In this document: piece by piece, positions 54,805 through 63,224 of the stretch
Layout of the letters: every line of letters begins with the position of its first letter
How positions within the stretch are numbered: the stretch's first letter is position 1
Source: Thalassolituus hydrocarboniclasticus
Lineage (GTDB): Bacteria > Pseudomonadota > Gammaproteobacteria > Pseudomonadales > Oceanobacteraceae
Reading direction: 5' to 3'
DNA: 64,000 nt
Assembly: GCF_025345565.1 (NCBI RefSeq)
Contig: NZ_CP054475.1
Location: 2,634,448 to 2,698,447, forward strand
The notes under the pieces: generated by a model
Seen by the model: the letters and a program-made list of their open reading frames with translations, nothing else
Told to the model about the DNA's origin: nothing
Database searches by the model: none
Program-made: the position numbers and the translations under genes

Positions 54805-56046
54805 ATGACTTTGAGATTAACTTTGCCTTACCTCACTGCCCTCCGGCCCGCCGCCCTGCCCCTGCTTGCCCTGTTGAGCGCCTGGCTGTGCCTGCCCCAT
54901 ATGTCACGCTGGCATAGCGATTACGGCTTATTGTTACAGGCACTGCCGTATGGCTTGGGTGTATTGCTGCTTTTATTAACCCAGCTGTTTAACCAGGGCC
55001 GTATCGGCCAGATGGCCATCCTGACGCTGGTGACCTACGCACTGGTACAGCAACGCTTACAGGTTCAGCTGAGTGATGCTGACACTTACTGGGTATTTTT
55101 CTGGCTGTGCCTGCTGTGGCCAGTCAATGTGGCGCTGATCCGCTATTTACCCGAACGGCGGCCGTTCTCTCTTGGCGGCATGATATTTCCCGCCATTCTC
55201 GGCCTGCAGTTTCTGGTGCTGGCGGCACTGAGCGTCAGCGACTGGTATGCCGCCAGTCTGGACTGGACGGCTGGCTTCCGTGAACAGGCCAGCGCCGGCC
55301 TGTTGCCACTGCCTGCGTGGGTTACCTTTACTCTTGGTGCTGCGCTGATTATCAACCGCCTGCCACAACAGAGCGATACACCACTGGCCCTGCTGGCGCT
55401 TCTGCTTTTACATGGCTGGTTATTTTACCGGCTGGATGCCAGCCAGATTTCTGTACTGGTCAGCAGCCTGTCGCTGCTTTTATTGTTTGCCACCCTGCTG
55501 ATCAACAATCACCACCTGGCCTTTATTGACGAGCTCACCGGTCTGCCCGGTCGCCGGGCCCTGATGAATGACCTGAAACACTGTCATGGCCGCTACCTGC
55601 TGGTGATGGCGGATATCGATCATTTCAAACAATTCAACGATACCCATGGCCATGATGTCGGCGATGACGTACTGCGTCTGGTGGCCGCCCAACTGAATAA
55701 AACCAGCGGTGGCGGACGCGCTTACCGTTACGGCGGCGAAGAATTTACCCTGATATTTCCGTCATCCGAGCTGAGCGAATGCCTGCCTTTTATTGAAGCA
55801 ACCCGCGAGCGCATCGCCAGCTATCCGCTGATTGTACGCAACCGTCAGCAACGCCCGGAGACCCAGCGTCAGGGCAAAAAACAGCGCGGCCAAAGCAATA
55901 ACAGCAAAACCCTGAATGTCACCATGAGCTTTGGCGCCGCGCGGCGTAACAGCGGCGAAAGCATCGAAGAGTTAATGAAACGTGCTGACAAAGCGCTGTA
56001 CAAAGCCAAAGAAAATGGCCGCAACCGGGTGGAAAAGGCGAAATAG
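54805..56046 (+). CDS. Membrane-anchored diguanylate cyclase (GGDEF)
   Basis: The 413-aa protein has six or seven N-terminal transmembrane helices (about 5-235, Leu/Ala/Trp-rich) and a C-terminal GGDEF domain from about 245. It has DELTGLPGRRALM, ADIDHFKQFNDTHGHDVGDDVL and the active-site RYGGEEF, then KRADKALYKAKENGRNRV. No RxxD precedes the GGEEF (SGGGRAYRYGG), so the allosteric inhibitory site seems absent, unlike the PleD-like protein in this window. A basic insert at about 350-370 (RQQRPETQRQGKKQRGQ) lies in the domain. Start codon context is weak. Confidence 0.9.
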   Translation: MTLRLTLPYLTALRPAALPLLALLSAWLCLPHMSRWHSDYGLLLQALPYGLGVLLLLLTQLFNQGRIGQMAILTLVTYALVQQRLQVQLSDADTYWVFFWLCLLWPVNVALIRYLPERRPFSLGGMIFPAILGLQFLVLAALSVSDWYAASLDWTAGFREQASAGLLPLPAWVTFTLGAALIINRLPQQSDTPLALLALLLLHGWLFYRLDASQISVLVSSLSLLLLFATLLINNHHLAFIDELTGLPGRRALMNDLKHCHGRYLLVMADIDHFKQFNDTHGHDVGDDVLRLVAAQLNKTSGGGRAYRYGGEEFTLIFPSSELSECLPFIEATRERIASYPLIVRNRQQRPETQRQGKKQRGQSNNSKTLNVTMSFGAARRNSGESIEELMKRADKALYKAKENGRNRVEKAK

Positions 56047-56096
56047 AGCAGGATCAGCGTTATCATAGGCGCTGATTCTTTTTGCCTGTTATCAGC

Positions 56097-56732
56097 ATGA
56101 ATAAAGAAAAACGCATCGAAATATTTTCCCGCCTGAAGGCCGAAAATCTGCACCCGGAAACGGAACTGGAATACAGCACGCCCTTTGAACTGCTGATTGC
56201 CGTGCTGCTGTCAGCTCAGGCCACCGACGTCAGCGTCAACAAGGCAACACGCAAACTCTACCCGGTAGCCAATACCCCTGAAAGTATCCGCGCGCTGGGG
56301 GAAGAAGGTTTAAAGCAATACATCAAGACCATCGGCCTGTTTAACAGCAAAGCCAAAAACGTCATCAGGTTGTGCGAGATTCTGCTTGAACAACATGGCG
56401 GTGAAGTGCCGCAAACCCGTGAAGCACTGGAAGCCCTGCCCGGTGTCGGACGCAAAACCGCTAATGTGGTGCTGAACACGGCCTTTGGTCAGCCAACCAT
56501 TGCCGTCGACACCCATATTTTCCGCGTCTCTAATCGCACGAAAATTGCGCCGGGTAAAAATGTTGATGAAGTGGAACAGCGCCTTATGCGGGTCGTGCCA
56601 AAAGAGTTTCAGCTTGATGCCCACCACTGGCTGATTCTGCATGGCCGCTATGTCTGCGTGGCGCGCAAACCCAAATGCGGCGCCTGTATCATCGAAGACC
56701 TGTGCGAATTCAAACAAAAGACATCAGACTAG
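56097..56732 (+). CDS. nth: Endonuclease III (DNA glycosylase/AP lyase)
   Basis: The 211-aa base-excision repair enzyme removes oxidised pyrimidines and nicks AP sites. The helix-hairpin-helix LPGVGRKTANVVL holds catalytic Lys120; Asp138 follows in AVDTHIF. The C-terminal [4Fe-4S] site C-x6-C-x2-C-x5-C is intact (Cys187, 194, 197, 203). Numbering and length match E. coli Nth. The ATG at 56097 is preferred over an upstream TTG. It leads gloA by 9 bp, so the two are co-transcribed. The rnf genes that often precede nth are absent here. Confidence 0.96.
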   Translation: MNKEKRIEIFSRLKAENLHPETELEYSTPFELLIAVLLSAQATDVSVNKATRKLYPVANTPESIRALGEEGLKQYIKTIGLFNSKAKNVIRLCEILLEQHGGEVPQTREALEALPGVGRKTANVVLNTAFGQPTIAVDTHIFRVSNRTKIAPGKNVDEVEQRLMRVVPKEFQLDAHHWLILHGRYVCVARKPKCGACIIEDLCEFKQKTSD

Positions 56733-56741
56733 GAGCTTCCC

Positions 56742-57143
56742 ATGCGACTGTTACACACCATGCTGCGCGTCGGCGATATGGACCGCGCCATTGAGTTTTA
56801 CACCAAAGTGCTGGGCATGACCCTGCTGCGCAAGCACGACAACGAAGAATACCAGTACACCCTGGCCTTTATCGGTTATCAGCCGGAGAGCGAAGGCGCA
56901 GTGCTGGAGCTGACCTACAACTGGGGCACCAGCGAATACGACCTGGGCAGCGCTTACGGCCATATCGCCATCGAAGTGGATAACGCCGCCGAAGCCTGTG
57001 AACGCATCCGTAATCATGGTGGCAATGTCGTGCGTGAAGCCGGCCCGGTTAAAGGCGGCACCACGGTGATTGCCTTTGTTGAAGATCCGGACGGCTATAA
57101 GATTGAACTGATCGAGAAACGCGCCGACGCCCATAATTTCTGA
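56742..57143 (+). CDS. gloA: Lactoylglutathione lyase (glyoxalase I)
   Basis: The 133-aa enzyme converts the methylglyoxal-glutathione hemithioacetal to S-lactoylglutathione. Metal ligands His5, Glu56, His74 and Glu122 occupy the same positions as in the E. coli Ni-type enzyme, and the [18 protein letters not shown] opening is diagnostic. AGGAG lies 7 nt before the ATG. The coupling with nth (9-bp gap) is a co-expression link only. Confidence 0.96.
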   Translation: MRLLHTMLRVGDMDRAIEFYTKVLGMTLLRKHDNEEYQYTLAFIGYQPESEGAVLELTYNWGTSEYDLGSAYGHIAIEVDNAAEACERIRNHGGNVVREAGPVKGGTTVIAFVEDPDGYKIELIEKRADAHNF

Positions 57144-57163
57144 GCGGCGGCACGCTGTATAGC

Positions 57164-58150
57164 TCAGGGCTGGTAGCGGAAATGCAGTACCTTTAAGCCG
57201 CGCCCGGCCTGAGCTTCAATAAAGACCGGCGGGTTGGCCAGCCGCTCCACCAGCACACAGTGCGGAGCATGCTGAGCTACTTCTGCCAGCAGAAAATCTT
57301 CGCCCAGATCCGGGGCATTCAGACACAGCAGGCAATCACCACCGGCGACCATCAGCTCCGGCAGACGCCGCAGCAGTTTGGCGTAATCACGGCGGATATC
57401 GACACTGCCTTTCTGGTACGTCGGCGGATCGCAGATCAGCAAATCGTAAGGACCGTGCTTTTTCAGCCGGCCAAAAGATTTAAAGATATCCACCCCTTCA
57501 AACACCACCCGGCTAAGATCGTGGTCATTCAGACGATGGTTTTCACGGCCATGACTCAAGGCCGCGCGGCTCATATCCACATTCACCACTTTAGTGGCAC
57601 CACCGGCCAGCGCCGCCAGCGAGAAGCCACAGGTATAGGCAAACAGATTGAGTACCCGCCGCCCATCACTGTGCGCCCGCACCCAGCGGCGGCCATTGGC
57701 CATATCCAGAAACAGCCCGGTATTCTGCGAACGGTTAAGGTGCAGCCAGTAGCTCAGACCATCCTCTTTAATTACCAGCTGTTCCGGTAGTTGGCCGCAC
57801 AGCAGGGTAAAAGGCGCGCCGGTACGACAGCGGTGCTGCACCACCACACTGAGCTGACCAGCATGATCAGGGCGGCCACGCTTAAGGCCTGCCAGCAACT
57901 GCTGCTCAAGCTCTGACAGCCAGGATTCGTCCACTTCGGCGTACAGGGTGATCAGCACCAGAGGTGCGTACCAGTCAATATTAAGGTGCTCGAAGCCCGG
58001 CCAGGCATGTCCGCGGCCATGGAAAAGTCGTTGTGCCTGATCGTCAACTGGCCACTGAATATGCTGAAACACCGGGCTTTCCTGTAATTTTGGGCGCGCA
58101 AGTTTAGCAAAAGAAGGCCGTCTGCGCCCGTAACTGCAGGCCGGTTGCAA
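57164..58150 (-). CDS. Class I SAM-dependent methyltransferase, RlmI/RlmK-like (COG1092 type)
   Basis: The roughly 328-aa product has an N-terminal segment (RLFHGRGHAWPGFEHLNIDWYAP) and a Rossmann methyltransferase with motif I VLNLFAYTCGFSLAAL, acidic NVDMSRAAL and the catalytic motif LLICDPPTYQKGS. The DPPxF/Y motif and the SRNxGLFLDM-type entry (NTGLFLDMANGRRWV) put it with 23S rRNA m5C/m2G-type or related methyltransferases. No ATG or GTG is available in frame before the domain, so a TTG at 58150 is taken as the start; the frame is open to 58372. Codon choice of start is the main uncertainty. Confidence 0.82.
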   Translation of the reverse strand: MQPACSYGRRRPSFAKLARPKLQESPVFQHIQWPVDDQAQRLFHGRGHAWPGFEHLNIDWYAPLVLITLYAEVDESWLSELEQQLLAGLKRGRPDHAGQLSVVVQHRCRTGAPFTLLCGQLPEQLVIKEDGLSYWLHLNRSQNTGLFLDMANGRRWVRAHSDGRRVLNLFAYTCGFSLAALAGGATKVVNVDMSRAALSHGRENHRLNDHDLSRVVFEGVDIFKSFGRLKKHGPYDLLICDPPTYQKGSVDIRRDYAKLLRRLPELMVAGGDCLLCLNAPDLGEDFLLAEVAQHAPHCVLVERLANPPVFIEAQAGRGLKVLHFRYQP

Positions 58151-58203
58151 ATAGTTGCCAAACTGCCCTGCTAAGGCTTGGTAAGGGGGAATAAGTAAGA
58201 TAC

Positions 58204-58209
58204 TATAAT
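58204..58209 (+). promoter_or_regulatory. Candidate -10 element of the cold-shock gene
   Basis: A consensus TATAAT lies 181 bp before the start codon, leaving a leader of roughly 170 nt, as in cspA-type thermosensing mRNAs. No good -35 hexamer was found at 16-18 bp spacing, so the call rests on the -10 and the position. Confidence 0.45.
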
Positions 58210-58389
58210 CGCGCCTGTGCAGGTGTGCAGGTGTGTTGGCGAGTGCTCCATATTCGTAAGATATGCAAGATACTGGTCGATAGCGGCATTTATTGATTGT
58301 CTTCCCGGTTCGCCGGCCAGTATCGATGAAAATGCCAGAAGATATAGCAAGGCCGATCGTTGATTGGCGCATTACTCAGGAAATAAAGC

Positions 58390-58599
58390 ATGGCAAATTT
58401 AGTTCAAGGCACCGTCAAGTGGTTCAATGACGAAAAAGGTTTCGGCTTCATCGAGCAGGAATCTGGCAAAGATGTATTCGTACATTTCAGTGCTATCAAC
58501 GGCGGTGGTCGTAAGACTCTGCAAGAAGGCCAGAAAGTAACTATGGAAGTTACTCAAGGTCAGAAAGGCCCACAGGCGGAAAACGTAACTCCTCTGTAA
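58390..58599 (+). CDS. Cold-shock domain protein
   Basis: The 69-aa CspA-family RNA chaperone has [18 protein letters not shown] with RNP1 (KGFGFI) and RNP2 (VFVHF). It is a single OB fold of usual length. AGGAAA precedes the ATG by 8 nt. The gap of more than 180 bases in front of the start suggests a long regulatory leader. Whether it is cold-induced (CspA-like) or growth-phase regulated (CspD/CapB-like) cannot be read from the protein. Confidence 0.95.
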   Translation: MANLVQGTVKWFNDEKGFGFIEQESGKDVFVHFSAINGGGRKTLQEGQKVTMEVTQGQKGPQAENVTPL

Positions 58600-58609
58600 G
58601 CCTTTCGCC

Positions 58610-58633
58610 TGATCTGACTTTCGGGTCAGATCA
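58610..58633 (+). terminator. Hairpin after the cold-shock gene
   Basis: TGATCTGAC/GTCAGATCA, a 9-bp stem with a 6-nt loop 10 nt past the stop. Only a weak U run (ATCTTCT) follows. Confidence 0.5.
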
Positions 58634-58794
58634 AGCATCTTCTGGCAGCCCACATGCACTCCGGTGTCTGTGGGCTGTTTCATTTATGCCTCCCCGTTTT
58701 CCTGCCGCTCACGGTACAGAATTGGCCCGCCCAACGCTTTCCTGCGGCGCAGAACCTGTTAATCTTGGGTCATTATCAGCTGATTGTTACTCCG

Positions 58795-59418
58795 ATGATT
58801 GATCAGGGCGAACTCTTTGACATTCCCAGTCCTTGCCGCCGTATCTGCGAACTGAACAACCGCGGTTACTGCAAAGGCTGTTTCCGCAGCCGCGACGAAC
58901 GTCTCTACTGGAATCAGTTCACGACCTTCCAGAAGCAACTGGTGGTGAATCTGTGTGAAAAACGCCGCCTCAAGGTGCTGAGCGCCAAACAACAAAGTGC
59001 CGCCAGCAACGAAGAAGAAACTGCCATACCACAGCTGGATATGTTTACCGTACAGAATGAGCATGTCAGCTCTGCACCGACAGAAACCGAAAACAGCAGC
59101 CAGACGGATAACCGTTCCGGGTCTGAGCACACGGCCAGCCAAGACACACCGGATAGCAGCTCAGCCACAGCAATAATCGGCGAGCCTGCTGCCGATCCGC
59201 TACCGGAACACGGGCATCAACAAAGCGCCAGCCTGTTCGAAGCAGAGAGCGCTGTGACAGAAATACCTGATAACACGCAGAATATGACGACCAGCGAATC
59301 CGGCGACAATAAAGACAAAGACAAAGACAAAGAAGAGAAGACAGAAAAAACAACGCGCGCCCGGTCACAGACCAGAACGCGCAAGGCTGATGATTCTCAG
59401 CTGGATATGTTCAGCTGA
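58795..59418 (+). CDS. DUF1289 zinc/iron-site protein with disordered tail and two QLDMF motifs
   Basis: The 207-aa product has a compact DUF1289 domain at residues 10-58: SPCRRICELNNRGYCKGCFRSRDE holds four cysteines (14, 18, 26, 29) likely to bind a metal or cluster, followed by the conserved YWNQFTTFQKQLVV. The remaining 150 residues are low-complexity, acidic and Ser/Thr-rich, ending in a Lys/Asp run and a basic RTRKADDSQLDMFS. QLDMF occurs at 80-84 and again at 202-206 and matches the bacterial sliding-clamp-binding pentapeptide QL(S/D)LF closely. Most DUF1289 proteins are short, so the tail is unusual. The ATG at 58795 lacks a clear Shine-Dalgarno. Confidence 0.8.
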   Translation: MIDQGELFDIPSPCRRICELNNRGYCKGCFRSRDERLYWNQFTTFQKQLVVNLCEKRRLKVLSAKQQSAASNEEETAIPQLDMFTVQNEHVSSAPTETENSSQTDNRSGSEHTASQDTPDSSSATAIIGEPAADPLPEHGHQQSASLFEAESAVTEIPDNTQNMTTSESGDNKDKDKDKEEKTEKTTRARSQTRTRKADDSQLDMFS

Positions 59419-59437
59419 GAGACACAAACACAGCAGC

Positions 59438-60232
59438 TTATGAACAAAGAGCCACATTCACCGCCAGATCACGCTTCCATTGCATGGTCATAGAGGTTGC
59501 CCGGGTTGGCTTATATTCAGCGCCAACCCAGCCTTTATAACCCGAGGTTTCGATACAGCGGAAAATAGCAGGAAAATCCAGCGTGCCACTGCCCGGCTCA
59601 CCACGTTTGGGTATATCGGCAAACTGAATATGCCCGATTTTCGCGGCATGCAGATTAATAAAATCACAGACGTTATGCCCCATCAGCGCCATATGATAAA
59701 TATCGAACTGCGCTTTAATCGCCGGGTGATTAAGCTCGGCGATAATATCCAGCATCTGCTGACCTGATGAAATCAGAAAGCCCGGCATATCGCGGGTATT
59801 GATTGCTTCAAAGGTGGTGGTGATACCAAAAGGCGCCAGACTTTCAGCAGTTTTCAGCAGGTTCTTTTTAAATGTATCGAGGTAAAAAACCCGTTTGTTT
59901 TCGTCATTACAACGACCCGGCAGCACATTCACACACGATACTTTTAACGCCCGCGCGTAGTACAGGCATTCAACCATAGCGGCAGCGTATTCGGCGGTTT
60001 TTCCCGGTACAGCAGCCAGCCCCTCACCGCCTTCCATTAAATCGCCGGCCGGTACATTAATCAGGACGCAACGCAGATTATTTTCAGCCAGCGCCTGCTG
60101 AATCTGCTCTATTGGTGTGTCGTAAGGGAACTGGATTTCCACCGCCCCGAAGCCATCATGGTGCGCTGCAGCAAAGCGCTGCAAAAATGGCAGCTCAGTG
60201 TACATCAGGGACAGATTTGCGGTGAGTTTCAC
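59438..60232 (-). CDS. hyi: Hydroxypyruvate isomerase
   Basis: The 264-aa TIM-barrel protein (AP-endonuclease-2 superfamily) has AVEIQFPYDTP, CVNVLPGR, TTFEAINTRDMPGFLI, KAQFDIYHM and GHIQFADIPKRGEPGSGTLDF, the metal-site Glu, Asp, His and Glu set of Hyi. It interconverts hydroxypyruvate and tartronate semialdehyde. The GTG start overlaps the stop of the preceding reductase gene. In the classical gcl-hyi-glxR order a glyoxylate carboligase gene is next; none is in the window. Confidence 0.92.
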   Translation of the reverse strand: MKLTANLSLMYTELPFLQRFAAAHHDGFGAVEIQFPYDTPIEQIQQALAENNLRCVLINVPAGDLMEGGEGLAAVPGKTAEYAAAMVECLYYARALKVSCVNVLPGRCNDENKRVFYLDTFKKNLLKTAESLAPFGITTTFEAINTRDMPGFLISSGQQMLDIIAELNHPAIKAQFDIYHMALMGHNVCDFINLHAAKIGHIQFADIPKRGEPGSGTLDFPAIFRCIETSGYKGWVGAEYKPTRATSMTMQWKRDLAVNVALCS

Positions 60233-61113
60233 CCTTGTTTCTCCGTATACATAGTCACCAGAGTGCAGGGATCCTTCTCTGCGTTGCCCTGGCTTGCGTG
60301 CAGACGCATCAGCTCTGCACCCAGTCCGGCCATTGGAATGGCACTTTTCATTATTCTGGCCAGATCATTGGCCATATCCAGATCTTTTAACAGCGTCTTT
60401 ACGTGCCATTTAACGGGATCAAAATCGCGTTCTGCCATACGTGGGCCGGTCAGCTGCAGAGGCACAGAATCGGCAAATCCGCCTTTAAGGGCCGCCGGAA
60501 TCTGTGCCGCATCGACGCCGGATTTTTCCGCCAGCGCCATCACTTCAGCCATCACCAGTACATTGCAGCTTACCAGCATCTGGTTACAGATCTTGGTCAC
60601 CTGCCCCGCTCCCACCGGCCCCATACGGGTCACACGCTGCGACAGCGGTGCCAACAGCGGGCGCAGCGTGTCGATAAGCGCTTCGTCACCACCGGCCATA
60701 ATCGCCAGAGTGCCCTGTTCAGCCCCGGCCACGCCACCGGACACCGGCGCATCAACCCAGCGCATGCCGCAAGCCGTTTCCAGCCGTTCAGCCATCTGCC
60801 GGGTGGCCGCCGGTTCAATACTGGAGAAATCAATCAGCACCTGCCCACTACGACCAGAGGCGGCAATGCCGTCAGCGGCGAAAACAACCGCCTCGACCGC
60901 CGCGGTATCGGTTACACAGAGCATGACCACATCACTGACCGCAACCAGTTCTGCCAGCGAAGCAGCAACCTGTGCACCGGCCTCAGCCAGAGCCACCGTT
61001 TTATCCGGATTACGGTTCCAGACCGTGAGGTGATAGCCCGCCGCCAGTAAGCGCTGACTCATGGGAACGCCCATCAGGCCCATGCCGACAAAGCCAATTC
61101 GTTGTTGCTGCAT
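60229..61113 (-). CDS. 2-hydroxy-3-oxopropionate (tartronate semialdehyde) reductase-type dehydrogenase
   Basis: The 294-aa beta-hydroxyacid dehydrogenase opens with IGFVGMGLMGVPMSQRLLAAGY. It has the substrate-binding VDAPVSGGVAGAEQGTLAIMAGG and the catalytic Lys in the GAGQVTKICNQMLVSCN helix, and ends with a helical C-domain. These are features of GarR/GlxR and 3-hydroxyisobutyrate dehydrogenases. GGAGA precedes the ATG at 61113. Overlap with hyi favours the tartronate semialdehyde substrate. Confidence 0.9.
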   Translation of the reverse strand: MQQQRIGFVGMGLMGVPMSQRLLAAGYHLTVWNRNPDKTVALAEAGAQVAASLAELVAVSDVVMLCVTDTAAVEAVVFAADGIAASGRSGQVLIDFSSIEPAATRQMAERLETACGMRWVDAPVSGGVAGAEQGTLAIMAGGDEALIDTLRPLLAPLSQRVTRMGPVGAGQVTKICNQMLVSCNVLVMAEVMALAEKSGVDAAQIPAALKGGFADSVPLQLTGPRMAERDFDPVKWHVKTLLKDLDMANDLARIMKSAIPMAGLGAELMRLHASQGNAEKDPCTLVTMYTEKQG

Positions 61114-61339
61114 AATCTGATCTCCGAAGTGTGTCAATAATATCAAAGACTTAGCGTTGCTGTATGTGGATTTATTGGCGCTTTGCGATTTTTTATCTGC
61201 CATGATTCCGGGCCAGAGACTCCGGGCTTTTCCCCACAGGACAGATTCAGAAAATTACAATAAAGAACTTTCCTCATATAACCCGTTGCCGATTCCTCGC
61301 CTATGCTTTATTTCAGTGAAAACCAAAGGAAGTATAACT

Positions 61340-62167
61340 ATGAGCATGGCTAACATTTTCGCTGAGTCCCAGGCACTGCCACACATTCCCCGCGTCGTTC
61401 AGGAATTAATCGAAAGCTTCCGCAATGAGGATGCTAACGTCGACGACATCAGCAACAAGGTTGCACTGGATCAGGCACTCACTGCGAAAGTTCTGCGTCT
61501 GGCAAATTCTGCCCATTACGGCGTATCACGTACCGTCTCCAATCCACACGATGCCATTATGCTGCTCGGCTTTAATACCCTGCGTACCATGGTACTCGCC
61601 TCAGGTGTCACCGGCGCCTTCAAGGCACCGGAAGGATTTGATCAGAAAAAATTCTGGCGCGATTCCTTTGCCGTTGGCGCTTTATCCAAGTGGATTGCCG
61701 GCTATATAAAAGATTGCGACCGTGAAACCGCTTTTACCTGCGGTATGTTGCACTCTATTGGCAACCTGCTGATGCATGTCGTCATTCCCGAAGAGCTCAA
61801 AAGCATTGATGACGCCAAAGCACTGGGTGGCAAGCGCCATACACTGGAAACCAGCCTGCTGGGCTATAACTATGCTGATGTCGGTGCTGAACTTGCCAAG
61901 CGCTGGAAATTCCCGGAAGAAATGCAGCAGGCGATTCTGCAACAGCATAACCCGGAGGGTGACCAGCCTTATTCGAAGCTGGCCGGGGTGATTTATATTG
62001 CTAAATATCTGAAAGCAGCGCATGAAAAAAACTGGAGCGATGAGAAAATTATCGAAGAATTTCCTCTGGCGGTTGCTGAGGTGATTGGTATGGACACGAC
62101 CCGGGCCTACGCCGATGTGGCAAATACCACCTCGCTGGAATCCGGCCTGGACAGCCTGCTGGAGTAA
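61340..62167 (+). CDS. HDOD-domain protein
   Basis: The 275-aa protein has a single HDOD domain over most of its length: LPHIPRVVQELIESFRNEDANVDDISNKVALDQALTAKVLRLANSAHYG is the characteristic N-terminus. CGMLHSIGNLLM is a degenerate HD-like motif without the catalytic His-Asp pair. No REC, GGDEF or EAL domain is attached. Such proteins act as signalling adaptors; the partner here is unknown. AAGGAAG lies 7 nt before the ATG at 61340. A strong terminator follows. Confidence 0.9.
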   Translation: MSMANIFAESQALPHIPRVVQELIESFRNEDANVDDISNKVALDQALTAKVLRLANSAHYGVSRTVSNPHDAIMLLGFNTLRTMVLASGVTGAFKAPEGFDQKKFWRDSFAVGALSKWIAGYIKDCDRETAFTCGMLHSIGNLLMHVVIPEELKSIDDAKALGGKRHTLETSLLGYNYADVGAELAKRWKFPEEMQQAILQQHNPEGDQPYSKLAGVIYIAKYLKAAHEKNWSDEKIIEEFPLAVAEVIGMDTTRAYADVANTTSLESGLDSLLE

Positions 62168-62198
62168 ACCGGATTCCGGCTGTTGCAGAATACAAGAT

Positions 62199-62230
62199 AA
62201 AGAAAAAGGCTCATCTGAGCCTTTTTCTTT
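62199..62230 (+). terminator. Bidirectional terminator after the HDOD gene
   Basis: A 15-bp perfect stem AAAGAAAAAGGCTCA/TGAGCCTTTTTCTTT with a 2-nt loop, shared with the convergent ligase gene. Confidence 0.93.
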
Positions 62231-62245
62231 GTCTGTTGTATCAGC

Positions 62246-63223
62246 TTATTGCGCTGCGCCTACCTGCTGCAGAGGATCGACAGCAAACCAGCGACGACTG
62301 AACTCCACCCGTTCTGCCGCCGGGCGCGCCACATCAGCATCGGATAATGCATCAATTTTGCGTAACCGTGGCAGCAGGCCACAACCGTTGGCAACCTGAA
62401 TCGTCAGTCCGGGACGGGCATTTAATTCCAGCAACATCGGACCATAGCGACGGTCGAGTACCATATCGGTTCCCAGATATCCCAGCCCTGTTTCTTCATA
62501 ACAGCGTGCGGCCAATTCCAGTAACTGTCCCCATTGCGGAATCACCAGTTCTGATAATTCCCGTCCGGTATCCGGATGACGCTCAACACTTAAACCATCC
62601 TGCACCGCATTTAACGGCCGGCCGGTGGCGATATCGAGTCCGACGCCAACCGCTCCCTGATGCAGGTTGGCTTTGCCATCTGAGCTGCGGGTAGAAAGAC
62701 GCATCATCGCCATCACCGGGTAACCACGACAAACAATCACACGAATATCCGGTACACCTTCAAAGGAATAGCCGCCGAGTTGCGGATCAAACTCGATCAG
62801 TTCTTCAATAATGGCAATATCGGGGCTGCCGCCCAGACTGTAGAGGCCGGACAGAATATTCGATACATGACGCTGCAGATCGGCCAGCGTAACCACACTA
62901 CCGCTGTTTTTAACATACTGCCCATCCTCATCACGGCTGAGCACCATAATGCCTTTGCCACCACTGCCTTTTGCAGGCTTTATGGCAAAGCCCGGCACGT
63001 CACGCAACAGATCCGCAAGCAAAGAAACATCGTGCTGGCTCTGAATAGTGCCGATTAATGCAGGCGTGGTAATACCCGCCTTTTGCGCCAGCAGTTTGGT
63101 CTTCAGTTTGTTATCGACCAGTGGGTATAAACGCCGTGGATTGTAGCGGCTGATATAGCTGATATTACGCCGGTTCATACCCAGAATACCGCGCCGCTCA
63201 AGGCGCCATGGCAAGGTAAACAC
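62246..63223 (-). CDS. RimK-like ATP-grasp ligase (alpha-L-glutamate ligase-like)
   Basis: The 325-aa protein opens RRGILGMNRRNISYISRYNPRRLYPLVDNKLKTKLLAQ. It carries the ATP-grasp signatures AIKPAKGSGGKGIMVL, EELIEFDPQ and YLGTDMVLDRRYGPMLLELNARPGLTIQVAN with the Mg-binding Glu-x-Asn. It belongs to the RimK-related ligase family found beside 7TM inactive transglutaminases. The GTG at 63223 fits the family start. It follows the 7TM gene stop by 1 base, a coupled pair. The substrate is unknown; amino-acid ligation to a peptide or protein is the family reaction. Confidence 0.9.
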   Translation of the reverse strand: MFTLPWRLERRGILGMNRRNISYISRYNPRRLYPLVDNKLKTKLLAQKAGITTPALIGTIQSQHDVSLLADLLRDVPGFAIKPAKGSGGKGIMVLSRDEDGQYVKNSGSVVTLADLQRHVSNILSGLYSLGGSPDIAIIEELIEFDPQLGGYSFEGVPDIRVIVCRGYPVMAMMRLSTRSSDGKANLHQGAVGVGLDIATGRPLNAVQDGLSVERHPDTGRELSELVIPQWGQLLELAARCYEETGLGYLGTDMVLDRRYGPMLLELNARPGLTIQVANGCGLLPRLRKIDALSDADVARPAAERVEFSRRWFAVDPLQQVGAAQ

Positions 63224-63224
63224 G

